A stretch of DNA of 33,552 nucleotides from Halodesulfovibrio sp. (GCA_003252375.1 QKEJ01000142.1:1-33552); one strand, 5' to 3'; counted from the first letter of the stretch, positions 17,421-25,798 are shown. The notes: a model not told the origin generated them from the sequence alone. Translations and numbers: made by a program.

Positions 17421-18397
17421 TGAAGACGCGCACAGAGGCCATCCGCGCCGCCGCCCGCACCTTGCTTGAAGAGGGCAGGGTGGATGCGGTCATCGGGTAT
17501 GTTCAGGGCACCATCCCCCTGCGGGCTCAGCCCTTTGTCGCCTATACGCCGGAAGAATGCGACCGGTTCATCTGGAGCAGCTTCTGCGGCGGCAACCTCG
17601 CGTCCATTGCCTCCGGACGTACGGACCGGGTGGCCGTGGTGGCCCAGGGATGCGTGTCGCGCAACCTGAACGGACTGGTGCACGAGAACCGTATCCAGCG
17701 GGAGAACCTGTATATCATCGGGGTGCCGTGCATCGGCATGCTGGACCAGCGCAAGGTGGAGGCCAAGCTCTTCGGGCGCAACATCGAGTTCCTGAAACGC
17801 GATCCCGAAGAGGATCTCGGCGAGATCGTGGTGGGCGGCTGCAACGCCATGGGCGAATGCTATGAAGAGGTGATCAAGCGTCGCGACGTGAAGCGGGACA
17901 ACTGCTACACCTGCATGCATCGCAATCCTGTCGGAGCGGATACCGTGGTTGTGGAGCCGGTTTCCGAAACCGCGGGGGGCGACATCAACGCCGTGGCCAC
18001 GCCGTGGATGCGGTTTGATGCCGACCGCCGATGGGAGGAGTTTGCAAAGAATTTCGAGGACTGCATCCGCTGCTACGCCTGCCGCGATGTCTGTCCGCTC
18101 TGCTACTGCACCACCTGCTTCGTGGACGAGTCCAATCCCCAATGGTGCGGCAAGACGCAGGATTCTGCGGATGTACAGACCTTCCATATCCTGCGCGCCT
18201 TTCATTGTGCGGGGCGCTGCACCGACTGCGGCGCCTGCGAGAGTGCCTGCCCGCAGGGCATCAAGATGCGCCGCCTGACCAGCATGCTGGAGAAGGACGT
18301 GCGCACCCTCTGGGGGCATGAGCCGGGCATGGACAGCACGACCAAACCGCCCCTTTCCACCTACAGGCCGGACGATCCGGAAGACCACTTCAAGTAG
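17417..18397 (+). CDS. flxC: FlxC-like iron-sulfur protein of the Hdr-Flx complex
   Basis: Soluble iron-sulfur protein, 326 residues. The N-terminal 200 residues resemble the F420-hydrogenase beta/FdhB type fold, with scattered conserved cysteines (QGCVSRN, GVPCIG, GGCNAMGEC, NCYTC). The C-terminal part carries two ferredoxin motifs, C216/C219/C222/C226 followed by C229/C231/C234, and C268/C271/C274/C278. It is expected to wire FlxA and FlxB electrons toward FlxD-HdrA. The start codon overlaps the flxD stop by four bases. The B versus C name is from position and domain type, so the letter is less certain than membership of the complex. Confidence 0.68.
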   Translation: MMKTRTEAIRAAARTLLEEGRVDAVIGYVQGTIPLRAQPFVAYTPEECDRFIWSSFCGGNLASIASGRTDRVAVVAQGCVSRNLNGLVHENRIQRENLYIIGVPCIGMLDQRKVEAKLFGRNIEFLKRDPEEDLGEIVVGGCNAMGECYEEVIKRRDVKRDNCYTCMHRNPVGADTVVVEPVSETAGGDINAVATPWMRFDADRRWEEFAKNFEDCIRCYACRDVCPLCYCTTCFVDESNPQWCGKTQDSADVQTFHILRAFHCAGRCTDCGACESACPQGIKMRRLTSMLEKDVRTLWGHEPGMDSTTKPPLSTYRPDDPEDHFK

Positions 18398-18406
18398 GAG
18401 GCCGCC

Positions 18407-19477
18407 GTGCAACACAGGATACTCAGCAAGGATAGCCTCGCGGCCTTCCTGGAGGGACTGCGCAAGGAGCATGTTGTCTATGCGCCCAAGCGTGACAAGA
18501 AGGTCCCCAACAAGATGGTCTGGAAGATACTGGAGCCGGGCGAGAGCCCGCTGTTCGAGTTCGCCAATACGGACATGTCCCCCAAGGATTTCGTGTTTCC
18601 GCAGAGCGAATGCCTGATGCGATTCCGGACCGGGGAAGACGGAACATCGGTGCTCAAGCCCATAGAGCCCGAGCCAAGGAAGACGCTGCTTTTCAATGTG
18701 CGTCCGTGCGACGGCAAGGGACTTTCCTTCATGGACATGATCTTCTGTCAGGACGAGCAGACCAACGACGTGTACTGGCGTGACAAGCGCGAGCGGACCC
18801 TCATGGTGGGCCTTGCCTGCAACAATCCGTGTCCCTCCTGCTTCTGTCATGAGGCCAACTGCGGCCCGCACAGCGAGACAGGGCTGGATGTCCTGATGAC
18901 CGACCTTGGCACCCGGCTGCTGCTCAAGCCGCTTACCGACCGGGGAGCGACCCTTGTGGACGGGCTGCCCGAAGCGGCCCCCGGCGACGTGGATCGTGCC
19001 GAGGAGTTGAAGGGCACGGTGGAAGCCTCCATGAAGCCGGTCATCCGGACCGAGCACCTGGAGGCGCGCAGTCTCATGGACGCGTACAACCTGCCGTACT
19101 GGGACAGGGTGTGCGAGGCCTGCATCAACTGCGGTACCTGCACCTTCGTGTGTCCCACCTGCCACTGCTTCGACATTCAGGACGAGACCACGCCGGATGG
19201 CGAGGAGGGACGCCGGGTGCGCAACTGGGATTTCTGCATGTCGCCGCTCTTTACCCTGCATACTTCCGGCCACAACCCGCGGGGGAAGAAGATGGCCCGC
19301 GTGCGGCAGCGGTTCATGCACAAGTACAAGTATATCCCCATGAAGCGGAACGGCGAGGTGGGCTGCGTGGGCTGTGGACGATGCGTGCGTCTGTGCCCCG
19401 TGAACATTGATATCCGCGACGTGATCAACGCCATGAATGCCCCTGCCGAGGCCAAACCCGAAGGGCAGGAGGTGTAG
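18407..19477 (+). CDS. flxB: FlxB-like (AsrA/HydB-type) dicluster iron-sulfur protein
   Basis: Dicluster ferredoxin-like subunit, 356 residues, of the family that includes anaerobic sulfite reductase subunit A. The central region has a CNNPCPSCFC cysteine patch. The C-terminal half has two [4Fe-4S] motifs (CEACINCGTCTFVCP and CVGCGRCVRLCP). It starts with GTG 18407, selected because TAGGAGG lies at 18396-18402 and no nearby ATG is in frame. In Flx complexes such subunits carry electrons from the FAD/NAD subunit encoded next. The gap to flxA is two bases. Confidence 0.75.
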   Translation: MQHRILSKDSLAAFLEGLRKEHVVYAPKRDKKVPNKMVWKILEPGESPLFEFANTDMSPKDFVFPQSECLMRFRTGEDGTSVLKPIEPEPRKTLLFNVRPCDGKGLSFMDMIFCQDEQTNDVYWRDKRERTLMVGLACNNPCPSCFCHEANCGPHSETGLDVLMTDLGTRLLLKPLTDRGATLVDGLPEAAPGDVDRAEELKGTVEASMKPVIRTEHLEARSLMDAYNLPYWDRVCEACINCGTCTFVCPTCHCFDIQDETTPDGEEGRRVRNWDFCMSPLFTLHTSGHNPRGKKMARVRQRFMHKYKYIPMKRNGEVGCVGCGRCVRLCPVNIDIRDVINAMNAPAEAKPEGQEV

Positions 19478-19479
19478 CC

Positions 19480-20319
19480 ATGCTGAATCCCTATCTGCCG
19501 TACCCCGTACGCATCACCGACGTGCGGGTGGAGACCGAGGACAAGACCCTGCGCACCTTCGAGTTCGAGTTTCTGAATCCCAAGGATGCCAAGGCATTTG
19601 ATTACCATCCCGGCCAGTTTGCCGAGCTCTCCATCCCCGGCGTGGGCGAGAGCCCCATCGGCATAGCCTCCAGCCCAACGGAAGGGGACAGGCTCCTGTT
19701 TACCGTGTTCCGGGCCGGCAGCGTGACGGGCCGCCTGCATGGAATGCAGGTGGGCGACGTGATGGGCGTGCGCGGCCCCATGGGCAACTGGTACCCGCTG
19801 GACGCGCACGAGGGAAAGAACATTACCATTATCGCCGGCGGCTATGCGGTGACCACCCTGCGCGCCACCATGGTCTGGCTGCAGGACCCGAAGAATCGTG
19901 ACCGGTTCGGCAGCATCGACTTCATCTACGGCGCGCGGACGCCCGGCATGCTGCTGTACCGGGACGAGATGGCCGCCTGGCAGAAGACGGGCGGCGTAAA
20001 CTGCCATATTACCGTGGACCGGGAGTTCCCCGGCTGGACCGGGCTGACCGGGTTCGTGCCCACCGTCACCGAGCAGGTGGCCCCCAACCCGAACAACGCC
20101 ATTGCCCTGGTGTGCGGTCCGCCCATCATGATCAAGTTCACCCAGCCCGTGCTGGACAAGTGCGGCTGGAAGGCCGACCAGATCTATCTGTCGCTGGAAA
20201 ACCGCATGAAGTGCGGCATAGGCATCTGCGGCCGCTGCAACGTGGGGCATCAGTACGTCTGCAAGGATGGTCCCGTGTTCAGCAAGGCGGAACTGGACCA
20301 GCTGCCGGTGGAGTACTAG
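19480..20319 (+). CDS. flxA: FlxA-like FAD/NAD(P)-binding oxidoreductase subunit
   Basis: NADH-oxidising entry subunit, 279 residues, of the ferredoxin-NADP reductase superfamily, close to AsrB and HydG types. YHPGQFAELSI and SPIGIASSP form the FAD barrel; CGPPIMIKF is the nucleotide-domain end motif. The C-terminal cluster motif is CGIGICGRCNVG followed by YVCKDGP, a [2Fe-2S] site. The nucleotide loop reads AGGYAVTTLRAT, where relatives often have GG-x-G-x-x-x-LR; the Ala in place of Gly is unusual and may alter cofactor preference. AGGAGGT at the end of flxB is its ribosome site. It is the last gene of the operon. Confidence 0.82.
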   Translation: MLNPYLPYPVRITDVRVETEDKTLRTFEFEFLNPKDAKAFDYHPGQFAELSIPGVGESPIGIASSPTEGDRLLFTVFRAGSVTGRLHGMQVGDVMGVRGPMGNWYPLDAHEGKNITIIAGGYAVTTLRATMVWLQDPKNRDRFGSIDFIYGARTPGMLLYRDEMAAWQKTGGVNCHITVDREFPGWTGLTGFVPTVTEQVAPNPNNAIALVCGPPIMIKFTQPVLDKCGWKADQIYLSLENRMKCGIGICGRCNVGHQYVCKDGPVFSKAELDQLPVEY

Positions 20320-20349
20320 GCGGGTACGCGAATATTGATGGATGCTGAG

Positions 20350-20382
20350 AACGGGCAGGTGTGAATCTGCCCGTTATTCTTT
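20350..20382 (+). terminator. Intrinsic terminator of the Hdr-Flx operon
   Basis: A 9-bp stem (aacgggcag, 20350-20358, with ctgcccgtt, 20367-20375) closes an 8-nt loop and is followed by the T-rich ATTCTTT. It lies 30 bases after the flxA stop. Confidence 0.75.
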
Positions 20383-20628
20383 GGAAATTCTACCGATGAA
20401 GCGCGTTCGGAAGAGGCGACGCATTTTTTTTCATAAAAATGACCTTCCCCCTCTTTACAAACGCTGGTTGAGTGCTCAAATTATTTCCTGAGAGAAGACG
20501 CCACCTGACCAGGTGCTGAACCTTCCGATACTCCGCGACACACGCCGCCCTGTACCAGGAACGCTCAACGCGGCCAGAGACGTACCTCCTCTGATTGTTA
20601 AACCATTTATCATCAAGAGGGTACCATC
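20383..20628 (+). promoter_or_regulatory. Promoter and leader region of the 56-residue gene
   Basis: Together with the terminator before it, this is a gap of about 300 bases. A possible promoter is TTTACA (20454-20459) and AATTAT (20479-20484, 19-bp spacer). A perfect palindrome TTGAG-TG-CTCAA (20468-20479) sits in the spacer, where a repressor could act. A second palindrome, CACCTG-AC-CAGGTG (20502-20515), lies in the leader. GTACC/CTCT at 20582-20592 can pair with AGAG/GGTAC at 20616-20624, which would hide the ribosome site. All functions are inferred. Confidence 0.4.
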
Positions 20629-20799
20629 ATGAAAGCCAACAAGCACGTTTCCCCTTCCAAGCAGTCCCGTCGTTCCGAACAGCCCGTCTTTGCTTCCGCA
20701 CTGGATGCGTTCGGTTCCGTTCCCCATCAGCATTCCGCACATCCGCATGGCGAACGCAAGGACCAGCCGTCCTTTGCCGCCGCCTTTGATCTGTTCTAG
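20629..20799 (+). CDS. 56-residue protein of unknown function with duplicated motif
   Basis: I do not recognise this protein. It begins MKANKHVSPSKQ after an AAGAGGG ribosome site and is rich in Ser, His, Ala and Phe. Two 11-residue segments match at seven positions: QPVFASALDAF (18-28) and QPSFAAAFDLF (46-56, the C-terminus). They are joined by a His/Pro-rich linker (HQHSAHPHGERKD). There is no signal peptide, membrane helix or cysteine. It has its own upstream palindromes and downstream hairpins and is not part of an operon. The repeated motif looks like a short amphipathic binding peptide. Coding is supported by the ribosome site, the internal repeat and the flanking structure. Confidence 0.6.
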   Translation: MKANKHVSPSKQSRRSEQPVFASALDAFGSVPHQHSAHPHGERKDQPSFAAAFDLF

Positions 20800-20819
20800 C
20801 AGATTCCGCCAGTATGGGC

Positions 20820-20919
20820 GGACAGGGAAACGGGCAGGGGCATGCCTGCCTGTTTCCCCTGTCCATGACTGACGAATCGCATGGCATGAACGCCCCCGAC
20901 CGCATGGCCGGGGGCGTTC
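20820..20919 (+). terminator. Two strong hairpins after the 56-residue gene
   Basis: Hairpin 1 pairs 20820-20838 with 20845-20864 (19 bp, one bulged C, one G-U, loop GGCATG). Hairpin 2 pairs gaacgcccccg (20888-20898) with cgggggcgttc (20909-20919), a perfect 11 bp. Neither has a clear T-tract, so they may be a structured 3' end or part of a small RNA rather than a classical terminator. Confidence 0.5.
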
Positions 20920-21109
20920 TGCGGTGTGCGTGCGGGTGCGGGTGGCACTCGCAACAACCGCCTTGCATCCTCGCGGCCTTTGGTGTAATGCCAACTCCCC
21001 ACTTGCATGAAGCAGCGGGACAACGTACCCTGTTTCCTGTATTATACCCATTGGGCACGCCATTTCAGGCAATCCGGCACAAGCCCGTCCCTTTATTCGG
21101 AACAATACC
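20920..21109 (+). promoter_or_regulatory. Intergenic segment with probable der promoter
   Basis: With the two hairpins before it this fills a 310-base gap. A sigma-70-like promoter GGGACA (21017-21022), 17 bp, TATTAT (21040-21045) would start transcription near 21052, about 58 bases before der. The rest is GC-rich, with no gene I can support. Confidence 0.4.
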
Positions 21110-22471
21110 ATGCATCCCAAAATAGCACTCATCGGACGACCCAACGTCGGCAAGTCCACTCTGTTCAACAGGCTCATCCGCAGCAACCGCGCCATTACCC
21201 ATGACCGTCCCGGGGTGACCCGCGACCGCATGGAAGGCACGGTGAAGCGCAACGGGCGTACCTGGACGGTCATCGATACCGGCGGCATCCATCTGGATGA
21301 AGGGCACAACGCCACCGAGGGCCCCAACGAGCTGCGCGGGTTCGAGGCAGAAATCCTGCGCCAGACGCAGGAGGCCATGGCCGAATGCGTGGCCCTGTGC
21401 CTTGTGGTGGACGGGCGCGACGGGTTGCTGCCCTTTGACCGGCGTCTGGCCGATTACGTCCGGCGCAGCGGGCTGCCCGTGCTGCTGGCCGTAAACAAGG
21501 TGGACGGCGGCGAGATGGAGGACATGCTCACGGCCGAGTTCCATGAACTGGGCATGCACATGATCGCCATGTCCGGTGAGCACGGATACAACATGCGCGC
21601 CTTTGAGGAGGAGCTGCAGGATCTGCTGCCCCCCGAGGATGAATGGGATGCGCAGGAAGAAGAGGCCGGGCTCAAGCTTGCCATGCTCGGTCGTCCCAAT
21701 GCGGGCAAGTCCTCGCTGGTGAACGCCCTGACCGGGGGCAACCGCATGATTGTCTCCAATGTTGCCGGCACCACCCGCGACTCCGTGGACGTGACCTACA
21801 TGGTGGATGAAAAGCGGTACACCTTTGTGGATACCGCCGGTGTGCGTCGCCGTTCCAAGATCGTGGACACGGTGGAACGCTACAGCGTGAACTCCTCCAT
21901 CAAGTCGAGCACCAAGGCGCATGTCACCATTCTCGTGCTGGACGGGCAGGAAGGCCTGACCCAGCAGGACAAGCGGCTGCTTGACCTGCTCGACGAGCGC
22001 AAGACTCCCTTCATGGTGCTGGTGAACAAGATGGACCTGGTCAAGCGGCAGGACCTTGCCGCCGTGAAGCAGGTATACAAGGATGCCCTGAGCTACTGCT
22101 CGCATGTGCCGATCCTGTATGTTTCCGCCCATTCGCGCATCAACCTGAAGAAGGTCATTCCTCTGGCGGAACAGATCTGGAGCGAGTGCCACGTCCGCGT
22201 GCCCACCGGCCAGATCAACCGTGTGCTGGAAGCCATTGTCACCAAGCAGCAGCCGCCCGTGGTGAACCGCGTGCGTCCCAAGTTCTTCTACATGACGCAG
22301 GCCGAGACCAATCCGCCCACCTTCGTCTTCTTCGTCAACGACGCCGACAGATTGAAGGAAGCCTACATCCGGTACATGGAACGTTCGCTGCGCAAGGCCT
22401 TCAAGATTGAGCATGCCCCTGTACGGGTGCGGTTCCGTTCCAGCCATACCAAGCGGGACAAGAAGAAATAG
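21110..22471 (+). CDS. der: Ribosome assembly GTPase Der (EngA)
   Basis: Essential double GTPase for 50S ribosomal subunit maturation, 453 residues. G domain 1 has GRPNVGKS, DTGG and NKVD. G domain 2 has GRPNAGKS, DTAG and NKMD. A C-terminal KH-like domain follows (about 360-450), ending in a basic tail TKRDKKK. An acidic linker (LPPEDEWDAQEEEAG) joins the G domains. The length is normal. No clear Shine-Dalgarno sequence precedes the ATG (AACAATACC). Confidence 0.97.
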   Translation: MHPKIALIGRPNVGKSTLFNRLIRSNRAITHDRPGVTRDRMEGTVKRNGRTWTVIDTGGIHLDEGHNATEGPNELRGFEAEILRQTQEAMAECVALCLVVDGRDGLLPFDRRLADYVRRSGLPVLLAVNKVDGGEMEDMLTAEFHELGMHMIAMSGEHGYNMRAFEEELQDLLPPEDEWDAQEEEAGLKLAMLGRPNAGKSSLVNALTGGNRMIVSNVAGTTRDSVDVTYMVDEKRYTFVDTAGVRRRSKIVDTVERYSVNSSIKSSTKAHVTILVLDGQEGLTQQDKRLLDLLDERKTPFMVLVNKMDLVKRQDLAAVKQVYKDALSYCSHVPILYVSAHSRINLKKVIPLAEQIWSECHVRVPTGQINRVLEAIVTKQQPPVVNRVRPKFFYMTQAETNPPTFVFFVNDADRLKEAYIRYMERSLRKAFKIEHAPVRVRFRSSHTKRDKKK

Positions 22472-22493
22472 CCCGTTGCCCAACGATTTCCCG

Positions 22494-22517
22494 GCCCCCT
22501 TTCGAGGGGGCTTTTTT
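22494..22517 (+). terminator. Intrinsic terminator of der
   Basis: A 7-bp stem GCCCCCT/AGGGGGC (22494-22500 with 22505-22511) with loop TTCG is followed by six T. Confidence 0.9.
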
Positions 22518-22568
22518 ATTGGGCGGGCGCGTTCTTTGCTGATTTTCCTATGTAACGGCGCACTGCCG

Positions 22569-22597
22569 TTGAAAGAGGGGGTGTTCTGGCGTATGGT
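22569..22597 (+). promoter_or_regulatory. Sigma-70-like promoter of the universal stress gene
   Basis: TTGAAA (22569-22574), 17 bp, TATGGT (22592-22597). The start would be near 22604. A palindrome GCCATG-TTTC-CATGGC (22618-22633) lies in the leader just downstream and could be an operator or an RNA hairpin. Confidence 0.5.
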
Positions 22598-22673
22598 AAT
22601 AGAAGCCGGGTGTGTGAGCCATGTTTCCATGGCGTAGGCAAGCAGTCGTTCCGGCAAACAACGGAGGTATGCC

Positions 22674-23099
22674 ATGATCCAATTCCGCAAGATTCTTGTA
22701 CCGGTCGACGGTTCTCCCCATTCCCTGCTCGCCAAGCGCAAGGCCATGGGGCTTGCATCAGCCATGGGCGCGGAGATCGTTCTTCTGTACGCCATGGGAA
22801 CCATTCCCGCGCTTATCGGCGGTCTTGCCCGTGAGGAGCTGGTCAAGGAACTGACCCGTGAAGGAAAGTCCCTGCTGGAACCCTACCGCAAGGTACTGGA
22901 AGACAAGGGCGTGAAGTACTCCGAGATCATCGAGGCCGGTGATCCGGGCGATACCATCTGCGAGGTCGGCAAGCGTGAGGGGTGCGACCTTATCGTGATG
23001 GGGTCGCGCGGACTGAACGACCTTGAAGGCATGGTGCTGGGCAGCGTAACCCACCGCGTGCTGCACAGGTCCGATTTGCCCGTGCTGATCGCCCGCTAA
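22674..23099 (+). CDS. Universal stress protein, UspA family
   Basis: Single Usp domain, 141 residues. It begins FRKILVPVDGS and ends with the ATP-binding pattern G-2x-G-9x-G-S/T, visible as GSRGLNDLEGMVLGSVT. ATP-binding Usp proteins act as cytoplasmic stress or energy sensors; the specific role here is unknown. GGAGG lies 8 bases before the ATG. It is monocistronic, between the der terminator and the convergent mtnA gene. Confidence 0.92.
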   Translation: MIQFRKILVPVDGSPHSLLAKRKAMGLASAMGAEIVLLYAMGTIPALIGGLAREELVKELTREGKSLLEPYRKVLEDKGVKYSEIIEAGDPGDTICEVGKREGCDLIVMGSRGLNDLEGMVLGSVTHRVLHRSDLPVLIAR

Positions 23100-23124
23100 C
23101 GGGCCCCCTCCTGTTCCGAAAGCA

Positions 23125-23159
23125 TGAAAAAACGCCGGGCAGCCATGCTGCCCGGCGTT
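23125..23159 (-). terminator. Bidirectional terminator between usp and mtnA
   Basis: A perfect 13-bp stem (23131-23143 with 23147-23159) with a 3-nt loop. On the minus strand it is followed by six T (AAAAAA on the plus strand), so it is a strong mtnA terminator. On the plus strand the T-tract is weak. Confidence 0.85.
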
Positions 23160-23183
23160 GTCGCGTGTACGGTAGGAATGCTG

Positions 23184-24236
23184 CTACTTGATTCCCGCGT
23201 CCTTGAAGGCCTTGGCAATGGATTCCTTGTAGGGCGGGCGCAGAACGCCCATCTCGGTCACGATGCCGGCGATGAGTTCGTTGGGCGTGGCGTCGAAGGC
23301 GAAGTTGTACACCGGCACGCCGTCGGGCGTGATCTGGGTTTCCCCCACATGGGTCACTTCGCGCGGGGTGCGGTCCTCGATGGGGGTGTCGTCGCCGGTG
23401 GGCATGTTGCGGTCTATGGTGGAAAGCGGGGCGGCCACGTAGAAGGGAACGCCGTGTTCACGGGCCAGCAGGGCAACGGAATAGGTGCCGATCTTGTTTA
23501 CCGCGTCGCCGTTGGCGGCAATGCGATCCGCTCCCACTACTACCTTCTGCACCATGCCGCGCCGCATCAGCAGGCCGCAGGCGTTGTCGCAGGCCACGGT
23601 CACGGGGATGTTGTCCTCTTTCAGCTCATAGGCCGTGAGACGCGCCCCCTGCAGGAAGGGACGGGTTTCGTTGGCAATGACCGTGATGCCTTTCTTGCCT
23701 GCGTCGATGGCGCCGCGGATCACGCCGAGGGCCGTGCCGTAGCCGGCCGTGGCCAGTGCGCCCGCGTTGCAGTGGGTCATCACGGTGTCGCCGTCATCGA
23801 TGACGGTTGCGCCGTGCGCGCCCATGCGGGTGTTGATCTCTATGTCCTCGCGGTGGACGAGGGTGGCCTCCATGAGCCACATGTTCGTCAGCCCCTCGCG
23901 GGTGACGTCCGGACGTTCGGCCCACAGGGCCTTCATGCGCTCCACGCCCCAGCGCAGGTTGACGGCGGTGGGACGTGCCTCGGCAATGGCTTCCAGCTTG
24001 TCGCGCAGCGCGCTCTGCCAGTCGGCTTCGCCGGCCACTTCTATGGCGGCCAGCAGGCAGCCGTAGGCGGCGGTCACGCCGATGGCCGGTGCGCCGCGCA
24101 CCACCATGGTCTGCAGGGCGTAGATGATATCCTCGGTGTTCCGGCAGTAGAAGTCATCCTCGCGGGAGGGCAGGTAGCGCTGGTCCAGAAGAATGAGCGC
24201 CCTGTCATCGGCGGAATAGCGTATGTGGCGTTCCAT
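23184..24236 (-). CDS. mtnA: S-methyl-5-thioribose-1-phosphate isomerase
   Basis: Converts 5-methylthioribose-1-phosphate to 5-methylthioribulose-1-phosphate in methionine salvage or related shunts, 350 residues. The active-site Cys is in [11 protein letters not shown] and the Asp in [13 protein letters not shown]-terminal [13 protein letters not shown] is typical. The start is placed at 24236 (MERHIRYS) because AAGGA precedes it. The frame is open to an upstream ATG (24407), but that extension is Arg/Pro-rich and lacks family similarity. No other methionine-salvage gene is adjacent. eIF2B-alpha-like paralogues are possible, but the Cys/Asp pair favours MtnA. Confidence 0.92.
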   Translation of the reverse strand: MERHIRYSADDRALILLDQRYLPSREDDFYCRNTEDIIYALQTMVVRGAPAIGVTAAYGCLLAAIEVAGEADWQSALRDKLEAIAEARPTAVNLRWGVERMKALWAERPDVTREGLTNMWLMEATLVHREDIEINTRMGAHGATVIDDGDTVMTHCNAGALATAGYGTALGVIRGAIDAGKKGITVIANETRPFLQGARLTAYELKEDNIPVTVACDNACGLLMRRGMVQKVVVGADRIAANGDAVNKIGTYSVALLAREHGVPFYVAAPLSTIDRNMPTGDDTPIEDRTPREVTHVGETQITPDGVPVYNFAFDATPNELIAGIVTEMGVLRPPYKESIAKAFKDAGIK

Positions 24237-24429
24237 TGTGCGTCCTTGACGGCTTGATGGGTTGCAGGGATCGCGGCACTGTTTTCGGCCGCGTGGTGTG
24301 GCCGGGCATGCATTCGTCACACGGGGCGGGTAGGCATGGTGCCGGTATGCGCCGGTGCGTGCTTCCGCACGGCCCTTTTGGATAGCCTCAATCCGCGTGG
24401 CGGGCAAGGGGCAGGGTGAACGGCTGACA

Positions 24430-24458
24430 TTGCCCCTGCCGCGACTTCGCGGTATAGG
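24430..24458 (+). promoter_or_regulatory. Possible promoter of the diguanylate cyclase gene
   Basis: TTGCCC (24430-24435), 17 bp, TATAGG (24453-24458). The spacer ends in a small palindrome CCGCG-ACTT-CGCGG (24439-24452). The match is moderate, and the hairpin in the spacer may be coincidence in GC-rich DNA. Confidence 0.3.
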
Positions 24459-24514
24459 GGGGCCAAGATACGGGAAATCCTTTCTGATTCTGTTACAAAC
24501 GAGTAGAAGACCGC

Positions 24515-25759
24515 ATGCAATCTCTGTTCAAGTTTCTGATGACGCTGGTCGTCCCCGTGGTGCTGGTGGTCGGCGCCTTTGTGGTGGCCCATGACCTGTC
24601 GCTCGTGCCGGCGGCCCTCAGGCCCCTGTTGCCCTGGTTGCCGTATATCTTCAGTGTCAGTGGTGCGGCGTTGGGCTGGCGCTTCAAGCGCAGCCGCAGC
24701 GTTTTCCTGTTCATGCTGCTGGCTGCCGGTTGCTGGGTGACAACCTCGTTTCTGCCCACTGCGCCCGTCTCCACAATCAATGTCCAGCTTGGTTATGCCG
24801 CCACCTGCTTCCTGCTGCCCTTCAACATTGCGCTGCTGGGTTTTCTGGAGGACCGGGGCGTGCTGACCGGATGGGGGTTGCTGCACGCCAGCTTCATCGT
24901 GGCCCAGGCCGTGGGCGTGCTGGTGCTTATGACGGCGGCCAGCCTGTTCAGCCCCGACCTTGCGGCCACCGTTCAGGATATGGCGCAGCAGGTCGTCTAT
25001 TTCCGTCTGCTGCCCGAATGGGCGGACAGCTGGACCTTCATTCCGCAAATGGCCCTGCTGTTCACCGCGCTCATCTGCTTCGGCCTCATGACCCATCTGG
25101 CGGTCATGCCCACGGCGCGGGACGCCATGCATGCGGCCCTTGTGGCCACCACTGTCTGCGCCATGGCCGGGCTGCACAACGTGGACCATGGGGAACATGC
25201 CGCCGTGTTCTTCAGCATCGGGGCGCTCATCGTGACCCTGACGCTGTTCCAGGAATCCTACTCCATGGCCTTTGCCGACGAGCTGACCGCACTGCCTGCA
25301 CGCCGCGCCCTCATGGCGGACTGCAAGAAACTGGGGCGCAAGTACGCCATCGCCATGTGCGACATAGATCATTTCAAGAAATTCAATGACACCTACGGGC
25401 ATGATGTGGGCGATGATGTGCTGCGCATGGTGGCCAGCCGTCTCGGTCAGGTGACCGGAGGGGGCACGGCCTACCGGTACGGGGGCGAGGAATTTACCAT
25501 CCTGTTCCCCAAGGTTTCCGCCGTGGAGGCGAAGCCGCATCTGGAGGCCGTGTGCGAGGCCATTGCCAAGTCGGAATTCCGCATCCGCGGCCCGCTGCCC
25601 AAGAAGGCCAAGGGAAAGGGCACCGTGACCGTGACCATTTCCATAGGGGTTGCCGAGCGCTCCGACGAGGCCGCGACGCCGGAAGAAGTGGTCAAGGCGG
25701 CGGATACCCTTCTGTACAAGGCCAAGAAGGCCGGACGAAACAGGGTGGTATCGGCCTGA
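24515..25759 (+). CDS. Membrane diguanylate cyclase (GGDEF domain)
   Basis: Makes cyclic di-GMP from two GTP, 414 residues. The N-terminal 240 residues form six to eight hydrophobic segments with no known sensor domain that I recognise. The GGDEF domain follows (about 250-414), with the catalytic GGEEF at 323-327 and the metal-binding [19 protein letters not shown]. The inhibitory I-site (RxxD just upstream of GGEEF) is absent; that position reads TGGG, so product inhibition is unlikely. The usual DxLTGLPNRR reads [11 protein letters not shown] hairpin and a convergent regulator gene follow. Confidence 0.9.
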   Translation: MQSLFKFLMTLVVPVVLVVGAFVVAHDLSLVPAALRPLLPWLPYIFSVSGAALGWRFKRSRSVFLFMLLAAGCWVTTSFLPTAPVSTINVQLGYAATCFLLPFNIALLGFLEDRGVLTGWGLLHASFIVAQAVGVLVLMTAASLFSPDLAATVQDMAQQVVYFRLLPEWADSWTFIPQMALLFTALICFGLMTHLAVMPTARDAMHAALVATTVCAMAGLHNVDHGEHAAVFFSIGALIVTLTLFQESYSMAFADELTALPARRALMADCKKLGRKYAIAMCDIDHFKKFNDTYGHDVGDDVLRMVASRLGQVTGGGTAYRYGGEEFTILFPKVSAVEAKPHLEAVCEAIAKSEFRIRGPLPKKAKGKGTVTVTISIGVAERSDEAATPEEVVKAADTLLYKAKKAGRNRVVSA

Positions 25760-25798
25760 TTACTCTGCGGGAAGGCTGCACATCATAGTATTGGGCGT

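Noticed and set aside
23124-24257. Plus-strand open frame opposite mtnA
   Set aside because: The minus strand encodes full MtnA with active-site motifs. The plus frame begins inside the mtnA terminator and resembles no family.
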